Part shown: positions 10,372 through 19,575 of the stretch, piece after piece | How positions within the stretch are numbered: position 1 is the stretch's first letter | Layout of the letters: the number at the start of each line of letters is the position of its first letter | Origin: Promicromonospora sukumoe 327MFSha3.1 | GTDB lineage: Bacteria; Actinomycetota; Actinomycetes; Actinomycetales; Cellulomonadaceae | Length of the DNA: 64,000 nucleotides | Reading direction: 5' to 3' | NCBI RefSeq assembly: GCF_000385135.1 | Contig: NZ_ARQM01000001.1 | Span: 62,001 to 126,000, forward strand | Made by a program: the position numbers and the translations under genes | Notes under the pieces: generated by a model | The model's input: the letters and a program-made list of their open reading frames with translations, nothing else | Databases searched by the model: none | What the model was told of the DNA's origin: nothing

Positions 10372-11578
10372 GCGTGAGCCGGGCCCCGTGCCCGCCGTCC
10401 GCACGCCCCGCCGCCGTCACGTCGCCACCGTGCTGGGCGGCGATCTCGGCGACGAGCGCCAGCCCCAGTCCGTAGTGCCTGCGGTCCGCAGATGCGTCTT
10501 CCCGGCCGCGGTGCGAGGCGAAGCGTTCGAAGAGGTCCGTGCCGCCCCCGGCGAAGCCGGGGCCGTCGTCCTCGACCACGACGCGCGCGCCGTCACGGTC
10601 CCGCTGGACCGCGACCCGCACCTCGCCGTCGGCATGGTCGACCGCGTTGTCCACCAGCGCCGTCACCGCCCGCCGGACCGCTGCCGGGGTCGCCAGGACC
10701 GGCGCCGTGGTCTCGCCCTCCTGCCGGAGCCGCACGCCCCGCTCCTCGGCCGCCGGTCCCGCCGCCTCGACGACCTCCCGGACGACGGCGGCGAGGTCCA
10801 TCCCCACCGGGTCCACCGAACGGGGGTCCGCGGCGACCAGCAGGTCGTCCAGGATCTCGGTGAGCGCGGCCGTGTCGGCCAGCAGCCCGTCGACGTCGCG
10901 GCCGATCGCACCGGCATGGTCCGCCGGCGACTGCGTGACCCGCCGGCGCAGCAGCTGGGCCCGCGTGGACAGGAGCGTCAGGGGAGTGCGCAGCTCGTGG
11001 CCGGCGTCGGCGACGAAGCGGCGCTGCATGGCGAGGGCCTCCGCCGTGGGCCGGACCGCCCGCCGGGCGAACCACCAGCCGCCCACGGTGGCCAGGAGCA
11101 CGCCCACACCTCCGGCGACCGACAGCGCCACGACCAGCAGCGCCAGCTCCTCCCGGCGCTCCGACGGGTCCAGCACGGCCTGCACCACCCGGCCGGGCCG
11201 CGCACCCGTCAGCGTCTCGTACGTCCCGGACGGGACGCTCACCTGACGGCGCAGCTCCTGGTCGGTCCGGGCCGCCTCCGCCATCAGCTCCAGGTCGGGC
11301 AGACCGTCCGGCAGCCCCGCCGAGACCTCCAGACCATCGGGCGACTCGATCGCCACCCAGACCCCGGGGTCCACCGCCTCCACGTGCTCGGCGGTGGCCA
11401 CCACCGACTCGAGCCGGCGCTCGTCCTGCTCGGCATACCCGCGCGCCACGACGAGCACCGCGGTCACGGCGACGACGAGGAGGCACACCAGGACCAGGGC
11501 GCCCGTCTGCAGGCCGAGCCTGCGGCTCGTGCGCCGCAGCAGGGCGCGTTCCGCGGCAGTGGCCCGTGCCTGGCTCAC
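10337..11578 (-). CDS. sensor histidine kinase (OmpR-type partner)
   Basis: A 413-residue membrane histidine kinase. Two membrane segments (about 23-46 and 150-172) flank an extracytoplasmic sensing loop; then come a HisKA domain with DAGHELRTPLT (H194) and an HATPase domain with N box DNAVDHA, DDGPGFA and GLGLALV. The GTG start overlaps the response regulator stop (GTGA), so the pair is one operon. It converges on the flavin electron-transfer cluster, which suggests it senses redox or respiratory state for that cluster; this is inference. Confidence 0.9.
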   Translation of the reverse strand: MSQARATAAERALLRRTSRRLGLQTGALVLVCLLVVAVTAVLVVARGYAEQDERRLESVVATAEHVEAVDPGVWVAIESPDGLEVSAGLPDGLPDLELMAEAARTDQELRRQVSVPSGTYETLTGARPGRVVQAVLDPSERREELALLVVALSVAGGVGVLLATVGGWWFARRAVRPTAEALAMQRRFVADAGHELRTPLTLLSTRAQLLRRRVTQSPADHAGAIGRDVDGLLADTAALTEILDDLLVAADPRSVDPVGMDLAAVVREVVEAAGPAAEERGVRLRQEGETTAPVLATPAAVRRAVTALVDNAVDHADGEVRVAVQRDRDGARVVVEDDGPGFAGGGTDLFERFASHRGREDASADRRHYGLGLALVAEIAAQHGGDVTAAGRADGGHGARLTLTLPGAAPRRR

Positions 11579-12246
11579 AGCACACCGCACCGGTAGCCGA
11601 GACCACGCACGGTCACCACCGCACCGCGGCCCAGCTTGCGCCGCAGGTAGTAGACGTAGGTGTCGACGACGCCCTCGTCCGTGACGTCGGGGAAGACCTC
11701 CTCGAGCACCTCCCGGCGGCTGAAGACCTGGTTCCGCCGCCGCGCGAGCAGCTCCAGGAGCGAGGCCTCGCGCTCGGACAGGTCCACGGTCCCGCCCTCG
11801 GCCAGGTCGACCCGCCGGCTCGGCACGTCGAGGCGTCCGCCCGGCATCCTGATCTCCTGCGCCCCCGCCGGCATCGCGGCTCCGCGCCGGCGCAGCGCGC
11901 GCAACCGGGCCAGCAGCTCGTCGACGTCGAACGGCTTGCCCAGATAGTCCTCCGCGCCCGCGTCCAGCCCCTCCACCCGGTCGGCCGGGTTGCTCAGGGC
12001 CGACAGCACGAGGGCGGGGGTCGGCACGCCCTTCGACCGCAGGCGGCCGAGCAGGTCGAGCCCGTCCACGGCAGGCAGCCCGCGATCGAGGACCAGGACG
12101 TCGTACTCCCTGGTCAGGCCCAGGTGCAGGCCCCGCTGCCCGTCGCCCGCGACGTCGACGGCGTACCCCTCGGAACGGAGGATCTCCGTGAGCATGCCCG
12201 AGAGCTGCCGGTCGTCCTCCACCAGCAGGATCCGGGCCTCCGCCAT
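11575..12246 (-). CDS. OmpR/PhoB-type response regulator
   Basis: A 223-residue response regulator. The receiver domain (1-120) has the acidic pair ED/DD at 10-12, phospho-acceptor D54 in VLVLDRGLP and K in [11 protein letters not shown]-terminal winged helix domain (about 130-223) ends [11 protein letters not shown], typical of OmpR/PhoB proteins. The ATG is preceded by GGAGAGG. It is the first gene of the operon with the kinase at 10337 and is divergent from the P-type ATPase at 12401, so the 154-bp region between may hold control sites for both. Confidence 0.93.
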   Translation of the reverse strand: MAEARILLVEDDRQLSGMLTEILRSEGYAVDVAGDGQRGLHLGLTREYDVLVLDRGLPAVDGLDLLGRLRSKGVPTPALVLSALSNPADRVEGLDAGAEDYLGKPFDVDELLARLRALRRRGAAMPAGAQEIRMPGGRLDVPSRRVDLAEGGTVDLSEREASLLELLARRRNQVFSRREVLEEVFPDVTDEGVVDTYVYYLRRKLGRGAVVTVRGLGYRCGVL

Positions 12247-12350
12247 CGGAACACCTCTCCTTCGCACCGCGCGAGATCGGGCGGTCCGCGCGACGGGTCC
12301 AGGCTCCCACGAACGCGCGTCGGGAGCCGCGCGTCCGCGCGCCGACCCAC

Positions 12351-12364
12351 GGGCCTTTCGGCCC
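12351..12364. promoter_or_regulatory. DosR-like box (variant) upstream of cation ATPase
   Basis: GGGCCTTTCGGCCC, with perfect 5-bp GGGCC/GGCCC arms around TTTC. It is 37 bp before the ATPase start codon, closer than the other boxes. It differs from the group consensus at two positions, so it could instead be a simple hairpin in the 5' leader. Confidence 0.35.
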
Positions 12365-12400
12365 TGTGCCGGACCGGCGCCCCTGCCTACCGTCGGAAGC

Positions 12401-15154
12401 ATGGCAGGGACCGACGAGGTCACGCTGAGCGACCCCCGCGAGCCCCTCGTGCCGCTGATGCGCGAGCTGCGGACCAAGCCGGAGGGGCTGTCGGGTCGCG
12501 AGGCCGCCCGGCGGCTGCTGGTGTACGGGCCGAACGAGCTGGCCCGACGCCGGCACACCGACTGGCCCGGACAGCTCCTGAGCCAGCTCACCCACCCGCT
12601 GGCCCTGCTGCTCTGGCTGGCCGCCGCGCTCGCCTTCCTCTCGGGGACGGCCGCGCTGGGGTACGCGATCGTCGCCGTCATCGTGCTGAACGCCGCGCTC
12701 GCCTTCGCCCAGGAACAGCAGGCCGAACGCGCGGTGGAGGCGCTCGCGGCCTACCTCCCGGCGACCGCGACCGCGCTGCGCGACGGGTCGCGCACCGTGG
12801 TGGAGGCACGCGACCTGGTGCCCGGCGACGTGCTCCTGATCGAGGAGGGCGACCGGGTCTCGGCCGACGCGCGGCTGATCGACGGCGGCGTCGAGGTGGA
12901 CCTGTCCACGCTGACCGGTGAGTCGATGCCCGCCTTCCGGTCGGCCGAGCTGCTCGACCTGAGCGGCCCGCTGCTGGAGGCGCGGGACCTGGTGTTCAGC
13001 GGCACGAGCTGCACCGAGGGCGAGGCACGGGCGGTGGTCTTCGCGACCGGCATGCACACCGAGCTGGGGCGCATCGCGGCGCTGTCCCAGCGGGTCGAGC
13101 GCGAGGAGAGCCCACTGGAGCGTCAGGTGAAGCGTGTCGCCTGGCTGATCGCTGCGGTCGCGGTGGGCGCCGGAGTGGTCTTCCTGCCCCTCGGCGCACT
13201 GGTGGCGGGGCTGCCACTGCCCGAGGCGGTCAACTTCGCGATCGGGCTGCTGGTCGCCAACGTGCCCGAGGGGCTGCTCCCCACGATCACGCTGGCCCTC
13301 GCGGTCGGCGTGCGGGTGCTCGCCCGGAGCGGCGCGGTGGTCAAGCGCCTGTCGGCGGTCGAGACGCTCGGCTCGACGACGGTGATCTGCACCGACAAGA
13401 CCGGCACTCTGACCCGCAACCGGATGACCGTCACCAGCATCTGGACGCCCGCCGGCCTGCTCGCCCTCGACGGCGTCCCGGGCGGACCAGGCAGTGGGCC
13501 GGTCCCGACCGCACTGGCCGAGGCCCTGGCGGCCTGCTCCAACGCCGAGCTCGACCCCGGCCGGCCCGGCGAGGGCTCGGGGGACCCGACCGAGCTGGCC
13601 CTGCTGCGTGCGGCGTCCGCGCTGGGGGCCGACGTGGCGGTGGACCGGCGGACCGCCGGCCGCCTGCGGCAGTTCCACTTCGACCCCGAGCTGCGGCTGA
13701 TGTCCACCGTGGACCGGGGCGGCGACCGCGCCGTCGTCCATACCAAGGGCGCGCCCGAGGCGGTGCTGGACCGGGCCGGCGGAATCCTCGCGCCCGACGG
13801 CGAGACGCGCGCCCTGACCGCCCAGGACCGCCGGATGCTGGCGGACGTCGTGGCCGGGTACGCGCGCGACGGCCTGCGCCTGCTCGCCGTCGCCCGCCGG
13901 GAGCTGCCCGACGGCGCACCGGTGCCCGCCCGGCGGGAGGACGCCGAGCGCGACCTCGTCCTGCTGGGCGTGGCGGCCATGGTGGACCCGCCGCGCCCCG
14001 AGGTGGCCGAGTCCGTCGCGCGCTGCCACACCGCGGGCATCCGGCTCATCGTGGTCACGGGCGACCATGCCCTGACCGCTGCGGCGGTCGCCCGCCAGGT
14101 GGGCATCGCCCGCCACGACACCGTCGTGCTCACCGGGGCCGACCTGGAGGCGATGAACGAGGACCAGCTCGACGGCGTCCTGGCCGCGGGCCGCGAGCTG
14201 ATCTTCGCGCGCAGCTCGCCCGAGGTGAAGCTGCGCATCGCCGACGCGCTGCGGGCGCAGGGCAACGTGGTGGCCATGACCGGGGACGGGGTCAACGACG
14301 CGCCCGCGCTGCGCCGCGCCGACATCGGGATCGCCATGGGGGTGACGGGGACGGACGTGGCCCGCGAGGCCTCGACCATGGTCCTGACCGACGACAACTT
14401 CGCGACCATCGTGACCGCGGTCCAGTCGGGCCGCAGGGTCTACGACAACGTCCGCAAGTTCATCGTCTACATCTTTGCCCACGCCACACCCGAGGTCGTC
14501 CCGTTCCTGCTGTTCGCGCTGTCCGGGGGCGCGGTCCCGCTGCCGCTGACCGTGCTGCAGATCCTCGCCATCGACCTCGGTACCGAGACGCTGCCGGCGC
14601 TCGCGCTGGGTCGCGAGCCGGCCGAGCCCGGGCTGATGGGCCGGCCCCCACGCTCCCGCGGGGAGAACATCATCAGCGCCTCGATGCTCGGCCGGGCCTG
14701 GGGGCTGCTGGGCGGCGTCTCGACGGTGCTGGTCCTCACGGGCTTCTTCCTGGCGCTCGTCCACGGCGGGTGGAGCCTCGGCGCACCGGTCGACCCGGGC
14801 ACGCCGCTGCACCACGTGTGGCAGGAGGCGACGACCATGACGTTCCTCGGCATCGTCGCCTGCCAGATCGGCACCGGCCTGGCGTCCCGCACCCAGTACG
14901 CCTCCCTGCGCTCGATCGGCCTGCTCAGCAACCGCCTCCTGCTGTGGGGCATCGCGGCCGAGCTCGTGTTCGCCGCGGCGCTCGTGACCGTCCCGTTCCT
15001 GCGGCGGGTGTTCGGGACGGCGGCGCCGCCCGCCGAGCTCCTCGCCCTCCTGGTGCTGTTCCCGGTGGTCGTCTGGGGAGCCGACGAGCTGTGGCGCCTC
15101 GTCCGGCGTCAGCGGTCGAGCCGCGCGACCGCCTCGTCGATGACCGGCACCTAG
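12401..15154 (+). CDS. P2-type cation-transporting ATPase (CtpF-like)
   Basis: A 917-residue P-type ATPase of the P2 (Ca2+/monovalent cation) group. It has an N-terminal cation ATPase domain, LTGES in the actuator, PEGLLPT at residue 289 in the ion-binding helix, the phosphorylation motif CTDKTGTLT with D332, a full nucleotide domain, and [12 protein letters not shown] before the C-terminal six-helix region. M. tuberculosis CtpF, a DosR-regulon member, is of the same type and length. The ion cannot be read from sequence. Its stop codon overlaps that of the convergent TetR gene in a shared CTAG. Confidence 0.9.
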   Translation: MAGTDEVTLSDPREPLVPLMRELRTKPEGLSGREAARRLLVYGPNELARRRHTDWPGQLLSQLTHPLALLLWLAAALAFLSGTAALGYAIVAVIVLNAALAFAQEQQAERAVEALAAYLPATATALRDGSRTVVEARDLVPGDVLLIEEGDRVSADARLIDGGVEVDLSTLTGESMPAFRSAELLDLSGPLLEARDLVFSGTSCTEGEARAVVFATGMHTELGRIAALSQRVEREESPLERQVKRVAWLIAAVAVGAGVVFLPLGALVAGLPLPEAVNFAIGLLVANVPEGLLPTITLALAVGVRVLARSGAVVKRLSAVETLGSTTVICTDKTGTLTRNRMTVTSIWTPAGLLALDGVPGGPGSGPVPTALAEALAACSNAELDPGRPGEGSGDPTELALLRAASALGADVAVDRRTAGRLRQFHFDPELRLMSTVDRGGDRAVVHTKGAPEAVLDRAGGILAPDGETRALTAQDRRMLADVVAGYARDGLRLLAVARRELPDGAPVPARREDAERDLVLLGVAAMVDPPRPEVAESVARCHTAGIRLIVVTGDHALTAAAVARQVGIARHDTVVLTGADLEAMNEDQLDGVLAAGRELIFARSSPEVKLRIADALRAQGNVVAMTGDGVNDAPALRRADIGIAMGVTGTDVAREASTMVLTDDNFATIVTAVQSGRRVYDNVRKFIVYIFAHATPEVVPFLLFALSGGAVPLPLTVLQILAIDLGTETLPALALGREPAEPGLMGRPPRSRGENIISASMLGRAWGLLGGVSTVLVLTGFFLALVHGGWSLGAPVDPGTPLHHVWQEATTMTFLGIVACQIGTGLASRTQYASLRSIGLLSNRLLLWGIAAELVFAAALVTVPFLRRVFGTAAPPAELLALLVLFPVVVWGADELWRLVRRQRSSRATASSMTGT

Positions 15155-15816
15155 CCGGCTGCGTCCTCACCAGCCCCGGCGCCGTAGCGGGCCAGGAACG
15201 TCGTGACCGCCTCGCGGGCGACGGCCTCCAGCTCCTCGGCCGGGTAACGCGCCGCGCCGCCGGTCAGGGTGAGGCGGTTCAGGGGTGCCGCCAGGGTGAG
15301 CCAGGTGAGCTGCTCTGCGGCGACCTCGGGCTCGTCGACCCGCAGCAGGCCGCGGGCGGCCAGGTGTCGCAGGGCGTCGGCCAGGAGCGCCTGGTTGTGG
15401 TCCCAGCTGCGGCTGACGTAGTCGGCGGCCACGTCGGGGAACCGTTCGGCCTCCGCGGTGATCAGGGTCCGCATCTGGAGCACCGGGGCGCTCAGCACGC
15501 CGTGGTGCAGGGTGCGGCAGAGCCGCAGCAGCCCCTGGCGGACGTCGTCGGTCGCCATCAGCTCCGCGAGGTGCGGGGCCATCGCGTCGCGGCCGCGGTC
15601 GACCCAGTCGCGCACGACGGCCGCGTACAGGATCTCCTTGGACGCGTACTGCCTGTAGAGGGTCTGCTTGGAGATCCGCGCCTGTGCGGCGACGGCGTCC
15701 ATCGTGGCGCCTGCGTACTGGCGCGCGAGCAGGACCTCGCGTGCGACGTCGAGGAGGTCGGTGCCGCTGCTGCCGCCGGGCCGGCCGCGCCGCTGGGTCG
15801 GGGATGGACTGGTCAC
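15151..15816 (-). CDS. TetR-family regulator
   Basis: A 221-residue TetR protein with an N-terminal helix-turn-helix (about 22-68; [20 protein letters not shown]) and a C-terminal ligand domain of the YfiR/AefR type. The GTG start has no clear ribosome site and lies only 9 bp from an AGTACT-type operator, so the mRNA may be leaderless and self-repressed. It is divergent from the small membrane protein gene at 15888, which is its most likely target. Confidence 0.88.
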   Translation of the reverse strand: MTSPSPTQRRGRPGGSSGTDLLDVAREVLLARQYAGATMDAVAAQARISKQTLYRQYASKEILYAAVVRDWVDRGRDAMAPHLAELMATDDVRQGLLRLCRTLHHGVLSAPVLQMRTLITAEAERFPDVAADYVSRSWDHNQALLADALRHLAARGLLRVDEPEVAAEQLTWLTLAAPLNRLTLTGGAARYPAEELEAVAREAVTTFLARYGAGAGEDAAG

Positions 15817-15824
15817 GAGAAAAT

Positions 15825-15872
15825 AGTACTGGACAGTACTCCGGGCATCCGCTTACAGTACTGTGTAGTACT
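15825..15872. promoter_or_regulatory. paired AGTACT operators between TetR gene and membrane protein gene
   Basis: Two 16-bp sites, AGTACTGGACAGTACT (15825-15840) and AGTACTGTGTAGTACT (15857-15872), each made of two AGTACT hexamers four bases apart. They are 32 bp centre to centre, three helical turns. They fill almost the whole gap between the divergent starts, the usual placement for a TetR auto-operator. Confidence 0.75.
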
Positions 15873-15887
15873 AAAAGGAGGATCGTC

Positions 15888-16274
15888 ATGATCGCGTTGG
15901 GTGTCGCAGTCGCCGCCGTGGCGGCGTTCGTGCTCAGTTCCGTCTACTACGTCGTCGTCTCGCCGCTCGAACGGCGAGCGCTCGGCGACCGGGTGCTCGA
16001 CCGGGGCCGCCCCGGCCCGCTGCGGGTGGTCACCGAGCTCGTGCGGACGGCCGTGGTCGGCGCCGGGTTCGCGTGGGTCGCCGCGCAGGCCGGCCTGCTG
16101 GCGCTGCCGGCGTCGCTCCTGCTCGCGCTCGTGCTGTGGGTGGCGTTCCCCGTGGTGCTGCTCACCGGGTCGATCATCTGGGAACGCGTGCCGTGGCAGA
16201 CCGCGGCGATCCACGCGGGGGACTGGCTCCTCAAGCTCCTGCTCGTGGCGTTCGTCCTCGGGCTCGTCCACTGA
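15888..16274 (+). CDS. small multi-pass membrane protein, DUF1761-like
   Basis: A 128-residue protein with four predicted membrane helices (about 2-25, 47-68, 70-92, 105-127). The opening helix followed by VYYVVVSPL resembles DUF1761 proteins, whose role is unknown. AAAAGGAGG just upstream fixes the ATG. Its start region is covered by the paired TetR operators, so expression is probably induced by the TetR ligand. The broken DUF1905 gene follows after 18 bp. Confidence 0.75.
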   Translation: MIALGVAVAAVAAFVLSSVYYVVVSPLERRALGDRVLDRGRPGPLRVVTELVRTAVVGAGFAWVAAQAGLLALPASLLLALVLWVAFPVVLLTGSIIWERVPWQTAAIHAGDWLLKLLLVAFVLGLVH

Positions 16275-16292
16275 TCCGAAGGGAATTTCGTC

Positions 16293-16583
16293 ATGTCCGC
16301 AGTCAGCAGCGGTCCGCTGGACTGAAGCTTCACCGCAGTACTGCTCCGGAGCGAGGCGAAGGGTGGCTGGACCTACCTGAAGCTGGACGGCTCCGCCGAG
16401 TACTTCGGCACCCGGGGCCTGGTCAAGGTCCGGGGCACCATCGACGGCGTCGAGTTCACCAGCTCCTTCATGGCGCTCGGCGACGGGACCCACAGGCTGC
16501 CCGTGGCCGCCGGCCTCCGCCGCGAGATCGGCAAGGAGGCCGGCGACACCGTCAGCGTGCGCCTGCTGGAGCGCCTGGCCTGA
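16293..16583 (+). pseudogene. DUF1905 protein gene interrupted by an in-frame TGA
   Basis: From an ATG at 16293 with a GAAGGGA ribosome site, the frame reads ten codons (MSAVSSGPLD) and then TGA at 16323. Without a shift, the same frame continues [20 protein letters not shown] and on to a complete DUF1905 domain, with [15 protein letters not shown] and [16 protein letters not shown], ending at 16583. DUF1905 proteins are small beta-barrel proteins of unknown role. No ATG, GTG or TTG exists between the TGA and the domain start, so the simplest reading is a TGG to TGA nonsense change or a sequence error. It overlaps the convergent LacI gene by 32 bp. Confidence 0.75.
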
Positions 16584-17565
16584 CGGCCGCCGGCCCCGAC
16601 GACTCCCGCAGCACCAGCTCCGTGGGCAGCCTGATCTGCTCGGCGTCCTGGGTGGTGCGCCCGGCGAACTGGTCGATCAGCAGCTCGACGGCCAGCCGTC
16701 CCGCGTGCGCGCCGGGCCCGCCGAGCGTCGTCAGCGACGGGTGCACGAACTCGGAGGCGAAGATGTCGTCGAAGCCGACCACGCTGACGTCGTCGGGCAC
16801 CCTGATGCCGCGCTGGGTGAGGCGGCGGATGACGCCGAAGGCCAGCAGGTCGTTGTGGGCGACGATCGCCGTCGCCCCGGTGCGCAGGGCGCCGTCGGCC
16901 GCGGCTCCGCCGTTGGCGACGTTGGGGGTGTAGGGGCCGACGCGGTGCGCCGTCAGGCCGTGCTCCTCCGCCCCGGCGCTCAGCGCCGCCCAGCGCACCG
17001 CGCCCATCCAGGACCCCGGCGGGCCCGCGCAGTAGGTGAAGCTGCGGTGCCCGAGCGAGGCGAGGTGCTCCAGGATCTGCTGGCAGCCTGCGCCGACGGC
17101 GAGCGTGACGCTGGTCAGCCCGGCCAGCTCGCGGTTGAGCAGCACCACGCGGTGCTTCTCCGCGAGGGCGACCAGGGCGTCGTCGGCCAGTCGGCTGGCC
17201 GCCAGGACGAAGCCGTCGACGTTCGGAGACAGGTCGCGGACCTGGTTCTCCTCGATGCGCTGCGACTCCTCGGCGTTGACGATGACGAGCGTGACGTCGG
17301 ACGCCTTGGCGCGCTGCTCCGCGCCGCGGATGAGCTCGAAGAAGTGCGGGTTGGTGATGTCGGACAGCACCATCGCGATGGTCCGGTGCCGCCCGCCGGG
17401 CAGCGCGCGGTTCTGCGGGACGTGCTCGTAGCCGAGCCCGGCGGCCGCGGCGAGCACCCGCTGCCGGGTCGCCTCGTTGACCCGGCCGGGCTTGTTGAAG
17501 GTGCGCGAGACCGTCGAGGCGGCCACGCCGGCCGCCTTCGCGACGTCGTAGATCGTGGGCTGCAC
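16552..17565 (-). CDS. LacI-family transcriptional regulator
   Basis: A 337-residue LacI/GalR repressor. The N-terminal helix-turn-helix is [20 protein letters not shown], followed by the hinge and a periplasmic-binding-protein-like core ending [12 protein letters not shown] place the start at the GTG 17565 because LacI proteins begin just before the TIYDVAK motif; the upstream in-frame TTG at 17613 would run through the promoter and operator. No ribosome site is obvious, so the message may be leaderless. It is divergent from the TRAP/quinate operon and most likely represses it. Confidence 0.88.
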   Translation of the reverse strand: MQPTIYDVAKAAGVAASTVSRTFNKPGRVNEATRQRVLAAAAGLGYEHVPQNRALPGGRHRTIAMVLSDITNPHFFELIRGAEQRAKASDVTLVIVNAEESQRIEENQVRDLSPNVDGFVLAASRLADDALVALAEKHRVVLLNRELAGLTSVTLAVGAGCQQILEHLASLGHRSFTYCAGPPGSWMGAVRWAALSAGAEEHGLTAHRVGPYTPNVANGGAAADGALRTGATAIVAHNDLLAFGVIRRLTQRGIRVPDDVSVVGFDDIFASEFVHPSLTTLGGPGAHAGRLAVELLIDQFAGRTTQDAEQIRLPTELVLRESSGPAAVRPGAPAGAR

Positions 17566-17595
17566 CCGGGCATCTAGCCATATGTCCGGCAATTT

Positions 17596-17635
17596 TGGCA
17601 ACTGCTTGCACAACTTGCCAGACGGTTTCTACTGT
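17596..17635 (+). promoter_or_regulatory. promoter and LacI-type operator of the TRAP/aromatic operon
   Basis: A LacI-style site begins TGGCAACTGCTTGC at 17596, matching 12 of 16 positions of the ideal TGGCAACCGGTTGCCA, and a second TTGCCA half-site ends at 17620. It overlaps a sigma70-like promoter, TTGCAC (17606-17611) and TACTGT (17630-17635) with an 18-bp spacer. A repressor bound here would block the -35 element. Confidence 0.5.
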
Positions 17636-17651
17636 CGCCGCAGCTACGACG

Positions 17652-17699
17652 CCGCACACCGACGTGCGGCGGCGACCGCACCGCACACGGACGTGCGGT
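17652..17699 (+). promoter_or_regulatory. two near-identical inverted repeats in the operon leader
   Basis: CCGCAC-ACCGAC-GTGCGG (17652-17669) and ACCGCAC-ACGGAC-GTGCGGT (17680-17699) are successive copies, 29 bp apart, of a 6- to 7-bp stem with a 6-nt loop. If transcription begins near 17642 they form two RNA hairpins just before the ribosome site of the TRAP genes. They could also be paired protein-binding sites on DNA. Confidence 0.5.
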
Positions 17700-17723
17700 G
17701 CCGGACGGAAGGGGATCGTCCCG

Positions 17724-17744
17724 ATGTACGTGAACCACCCATGA
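17724..17744 (+). CDS. possible six-codon leader peptide overlapping the TRAP gene
   Basis: ATG-TAC-GTG-AAC-CAC-CCA-TGA encodes MYVNHP. It is preceded by a good ribosome site, GGAAGGGG, at a suitable distance. Its stop overlaps the dctQ-type start as ATGA at 17741, which would couple translation of the transporter to this short frame. The transporter gene has no other clear ribosome site. It may be real or may simply mean that ribosomes reach the downstream ATG from this site. Confidence 0.35.
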   Translation: MYVNHP

Positions 17745-18268
17745 AGCAGGGTCTGCGGCGCGTCGTGCAGGTGCTCACCGGCATCGAGCTCGCGATCGCG
17801 TGCCTGGCCACGGCCATGATCTTCGTGCTCATCCTGTTCCAGGCCGCGCAGCGCTACCTGCCCGTGCCGCAGGTCGTCTGGGCGGGCGAGGTGTCGCAGT
17901 TCGGGCTGATCTGGCTCACGTTCGTCGCGGCCGGCGTGCTGGTCACCCGCAACGGCCACATCGCCATCCAGCTCATCGACAACGTCCCCGGCGCCCTCTT
18001 CGCGCGGGTGGTGCAGACCGTCGCCATGGCCCTGGTCGCGGTCATCTCCGCGGCCTTCACGTGGGCGTGCTGGGAGCTCGTGTACTCCGCCGGCTTCCTC
18101 ACCTCGCCCGCTCTCAAGCTCCCGATGTCCTGGGTGTACGCGATCGCCCTGATCGGGCTGGCGAGCGCGACGGTCCGCGCTGTCGTCGCCGCGGTGCAGA
18201 TCGCCCGGTTCGGCCCGCCGCCGCCTGACCACGACGGGCTGGTCGTCGAGGGCGAGGTCGTGCGATGA
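17741..18268 (+). CDS. TRAP transporter small permease (DctQ type)
   Basis: A 175-residue membrane protein with four helices (about 12-35, 48-68, 88-112, 130-150), the DctQ pattern. It pairs with the large permease and the solute-binding protein encoded next to form a sodium-dependent organic-acid importer. First gene of a six-gene operon that includes shikimate dehydrogenase and a dehydroshikimate dehydratase, so the likely cargo is quinate, shikimate or dehydroshikimate (inference). Its stop overlaps the next start (ATGA). Confidence 0.88.
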   Translation: MKQGLRRVVQVLTGIELAIACLATAMIFVLILFQAAQRYLPVPQVVWAGEVSQFGLIWLTFVAAGVLVTRNGHIAIQLIDNVPGALFARVVQTVAMALVAVISAAFTWACWELVYSAGFLTSPALKLPMSWVYAIALIGLASATVRAVVAAVQIARFGPPPPDHDGLVVEGEVVR

Positions 18269-19539
18269 CGTCGCTCCTGCTGCTGGTCACGATCATGCTG
18301 CTGCTGACGCTCCGCGTGCCGGTCGCGTTCGCGTTCCTCGGCCCCGGCCTGGGCTACCTGCTCGTCGAGGGGCAGTCGCTCGGCCTGCCGATGCGGCTGG
18401 TCGCCGACGCCACCGGCAACTTCGTGCTGCTCGCCATCCCGCTGTTCATCCTGCTCGGGGTGGTCGCCAACCATGCGGGCATCGCGGACCGCCTGTTCGA
18501 CTTCGCGCTCGCCCTGTTCGGCCGGGTGCGCGGCGGGCTCGGCTACGTGAGCGTCGGCGTCAGCCTCGGCTTCTCCTGGATGAGCGGCTCCGCGGTGGCC
18601 GACGCCGCGGCGCTGAGCAAGGTGGAGATCCCGCCCATGCTGCGCGCCGGGTACTCCCGGCGGTTCGGCCTCGGCGTGGTCGGCGCGTCCGCGCTCATCG
18701 CCCCGGTCATGCCGCCGAGCATCCCCGCCGTCATCTTCGCGGGCCTGGCCTCGGTCTCCACGGGCGCGCTGTTCGCGGCCTCCGTGGTGCCGGCGCTGCT
18801 GATGGTCGCCGGCCTGTGCGTGGTGGTGTTCCTGCTGGTGCGCCGCCAGCCCGGCATCCGGCACATCGGGTTCTCCTGGCGGCGGGTCGCCCAGACCGGC
18901 AAGCGCGTGCTGCTTCCCCTGGGGGCGCCCGTGGTCATCCTCGGGGGCATCCTGGGCGGCTTCTTCACGCCCACCGAGGCGGCCGCCGTCGGCGCAGCGT
19001 ACATGATGGCCCTCGGCTTCGCCTACCGCCGCCTCAAGATCAGCGACCTGCCGAAGATCTTCGTCGAGACCGTGCTGACCACGGCCGCGATCATGCTGAT
19101 CGTCTCGTCCGCCGTGCTGCTCGGCTACGTGCTGGCCCTGGAGCGGGTACCCCAGGCGCTTTCCGGGCTCGTGCTCGGGTTCACCGACGACGGCACGGTC
19201 TTCCTGCTGATCGTGCTGCTCCTCATGCTGGTGCTCGGCACCGTCGGCGACGCGACGCCCATCCTCGTGCTCGTCGTGCCCATCCTCATGCCGATCGCCG
19301 CCACCCTCGGGGTGGACCCGCTCGTGCTCGGCGTCGTGATGATTATCTCGCTGATGATCGGCCTGCTCACGCCCCCGGTCGGCACCGTGCTCTTCGTCCT
19401 GAGCTCGACCCAGAAGGTGCCGGTCGGCGAGGTCTTCCGGGGCACCCTCCCGTTCATGGTGCCGCTGACGCTGGTCTGCGTCCTGATCATCTTCTTCCCC
19501 GGCCTCGCCACCTGGCTGCCGGCCCTGCTCGGCCTCTGA
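18265..19539 (+). CDS. TRAP transporter large permease (DctM type)
   Basis: A 424-residue DctM-type permease with about twelve membrane helices. Typical family stretches include MSGSAVADAAALSKVEIP, PPSIPAVIFAG, GGFFTPTEAAAVGAAYM and LLTPPVGTVLFV. It forms the ion-coupled channel of the TRAP importer with the preceding small subunit. ATG overlaps the previous stop. Confidence 0.95.
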   Translation: MTSLLLLVTIMLLLTLRVPVAFAFLGPGLGYLLVEGQSLGLPMRLVADATGNFVLLAIPLFILLGVVANHAGIADRLFDFALALFGRVRGGLGYVSVGVSLGFSWMSGSAVADAAALSKVEIPPMLRAGYSRRFGLGVVGASALIAPVMPPSIPAVIFAGLASVSTGALFAASVVPALLMVAGLCVVVFLLVRRQPGIRHIGFSWRRVAQTGKRVLLPLGAPVVILGGILGGFFTPTEAAAVGAAYMMALGFAYRRLKISDLPKIFVETVLTTAAIMLIVSSAVLLGYVLALERVPQALSGLVLGFTDDGTVFLLIVLLLMLVLGTVGDATPILVLVVPILMPIAATLGVDPLVLGVVMIISLMIGLLTPPVGTVLFVLSSTQKVPVGEVFRGTLPFMVPLTLVCVLIIFFPGLATWLPALLGL

Positions 19540-19575
19540 ACTTCCTCTGCTCGGTCCGAACCGAAGGGAACCCTC

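Noticed and set aside
10337-14815. Very long minus-strand open frame across the kinase, regulator and ATPase region
   Set aside because: Only the last 413 codons read as a histidine kinase; the rest is the antisense shadow of the ATPase and the wrong frame of the response regulator, a common artefact in GC-rich DNA.
16323-16325. Selenocysteine or programmed readthrough at the TGA in the DUF1905 gene
   Set aside because: The position falls before the domain, is not a known selenoprotein family, and no SECIS-like hairpin is obvious directly after it; a nonsense change is simpler.
17566-17613. TTG at 17613 as start of the LacI gene
   Set aside because: It would place coding sequence through the operator and promoter of the divergent operon and add 16 residues not typical of LacI proteins.
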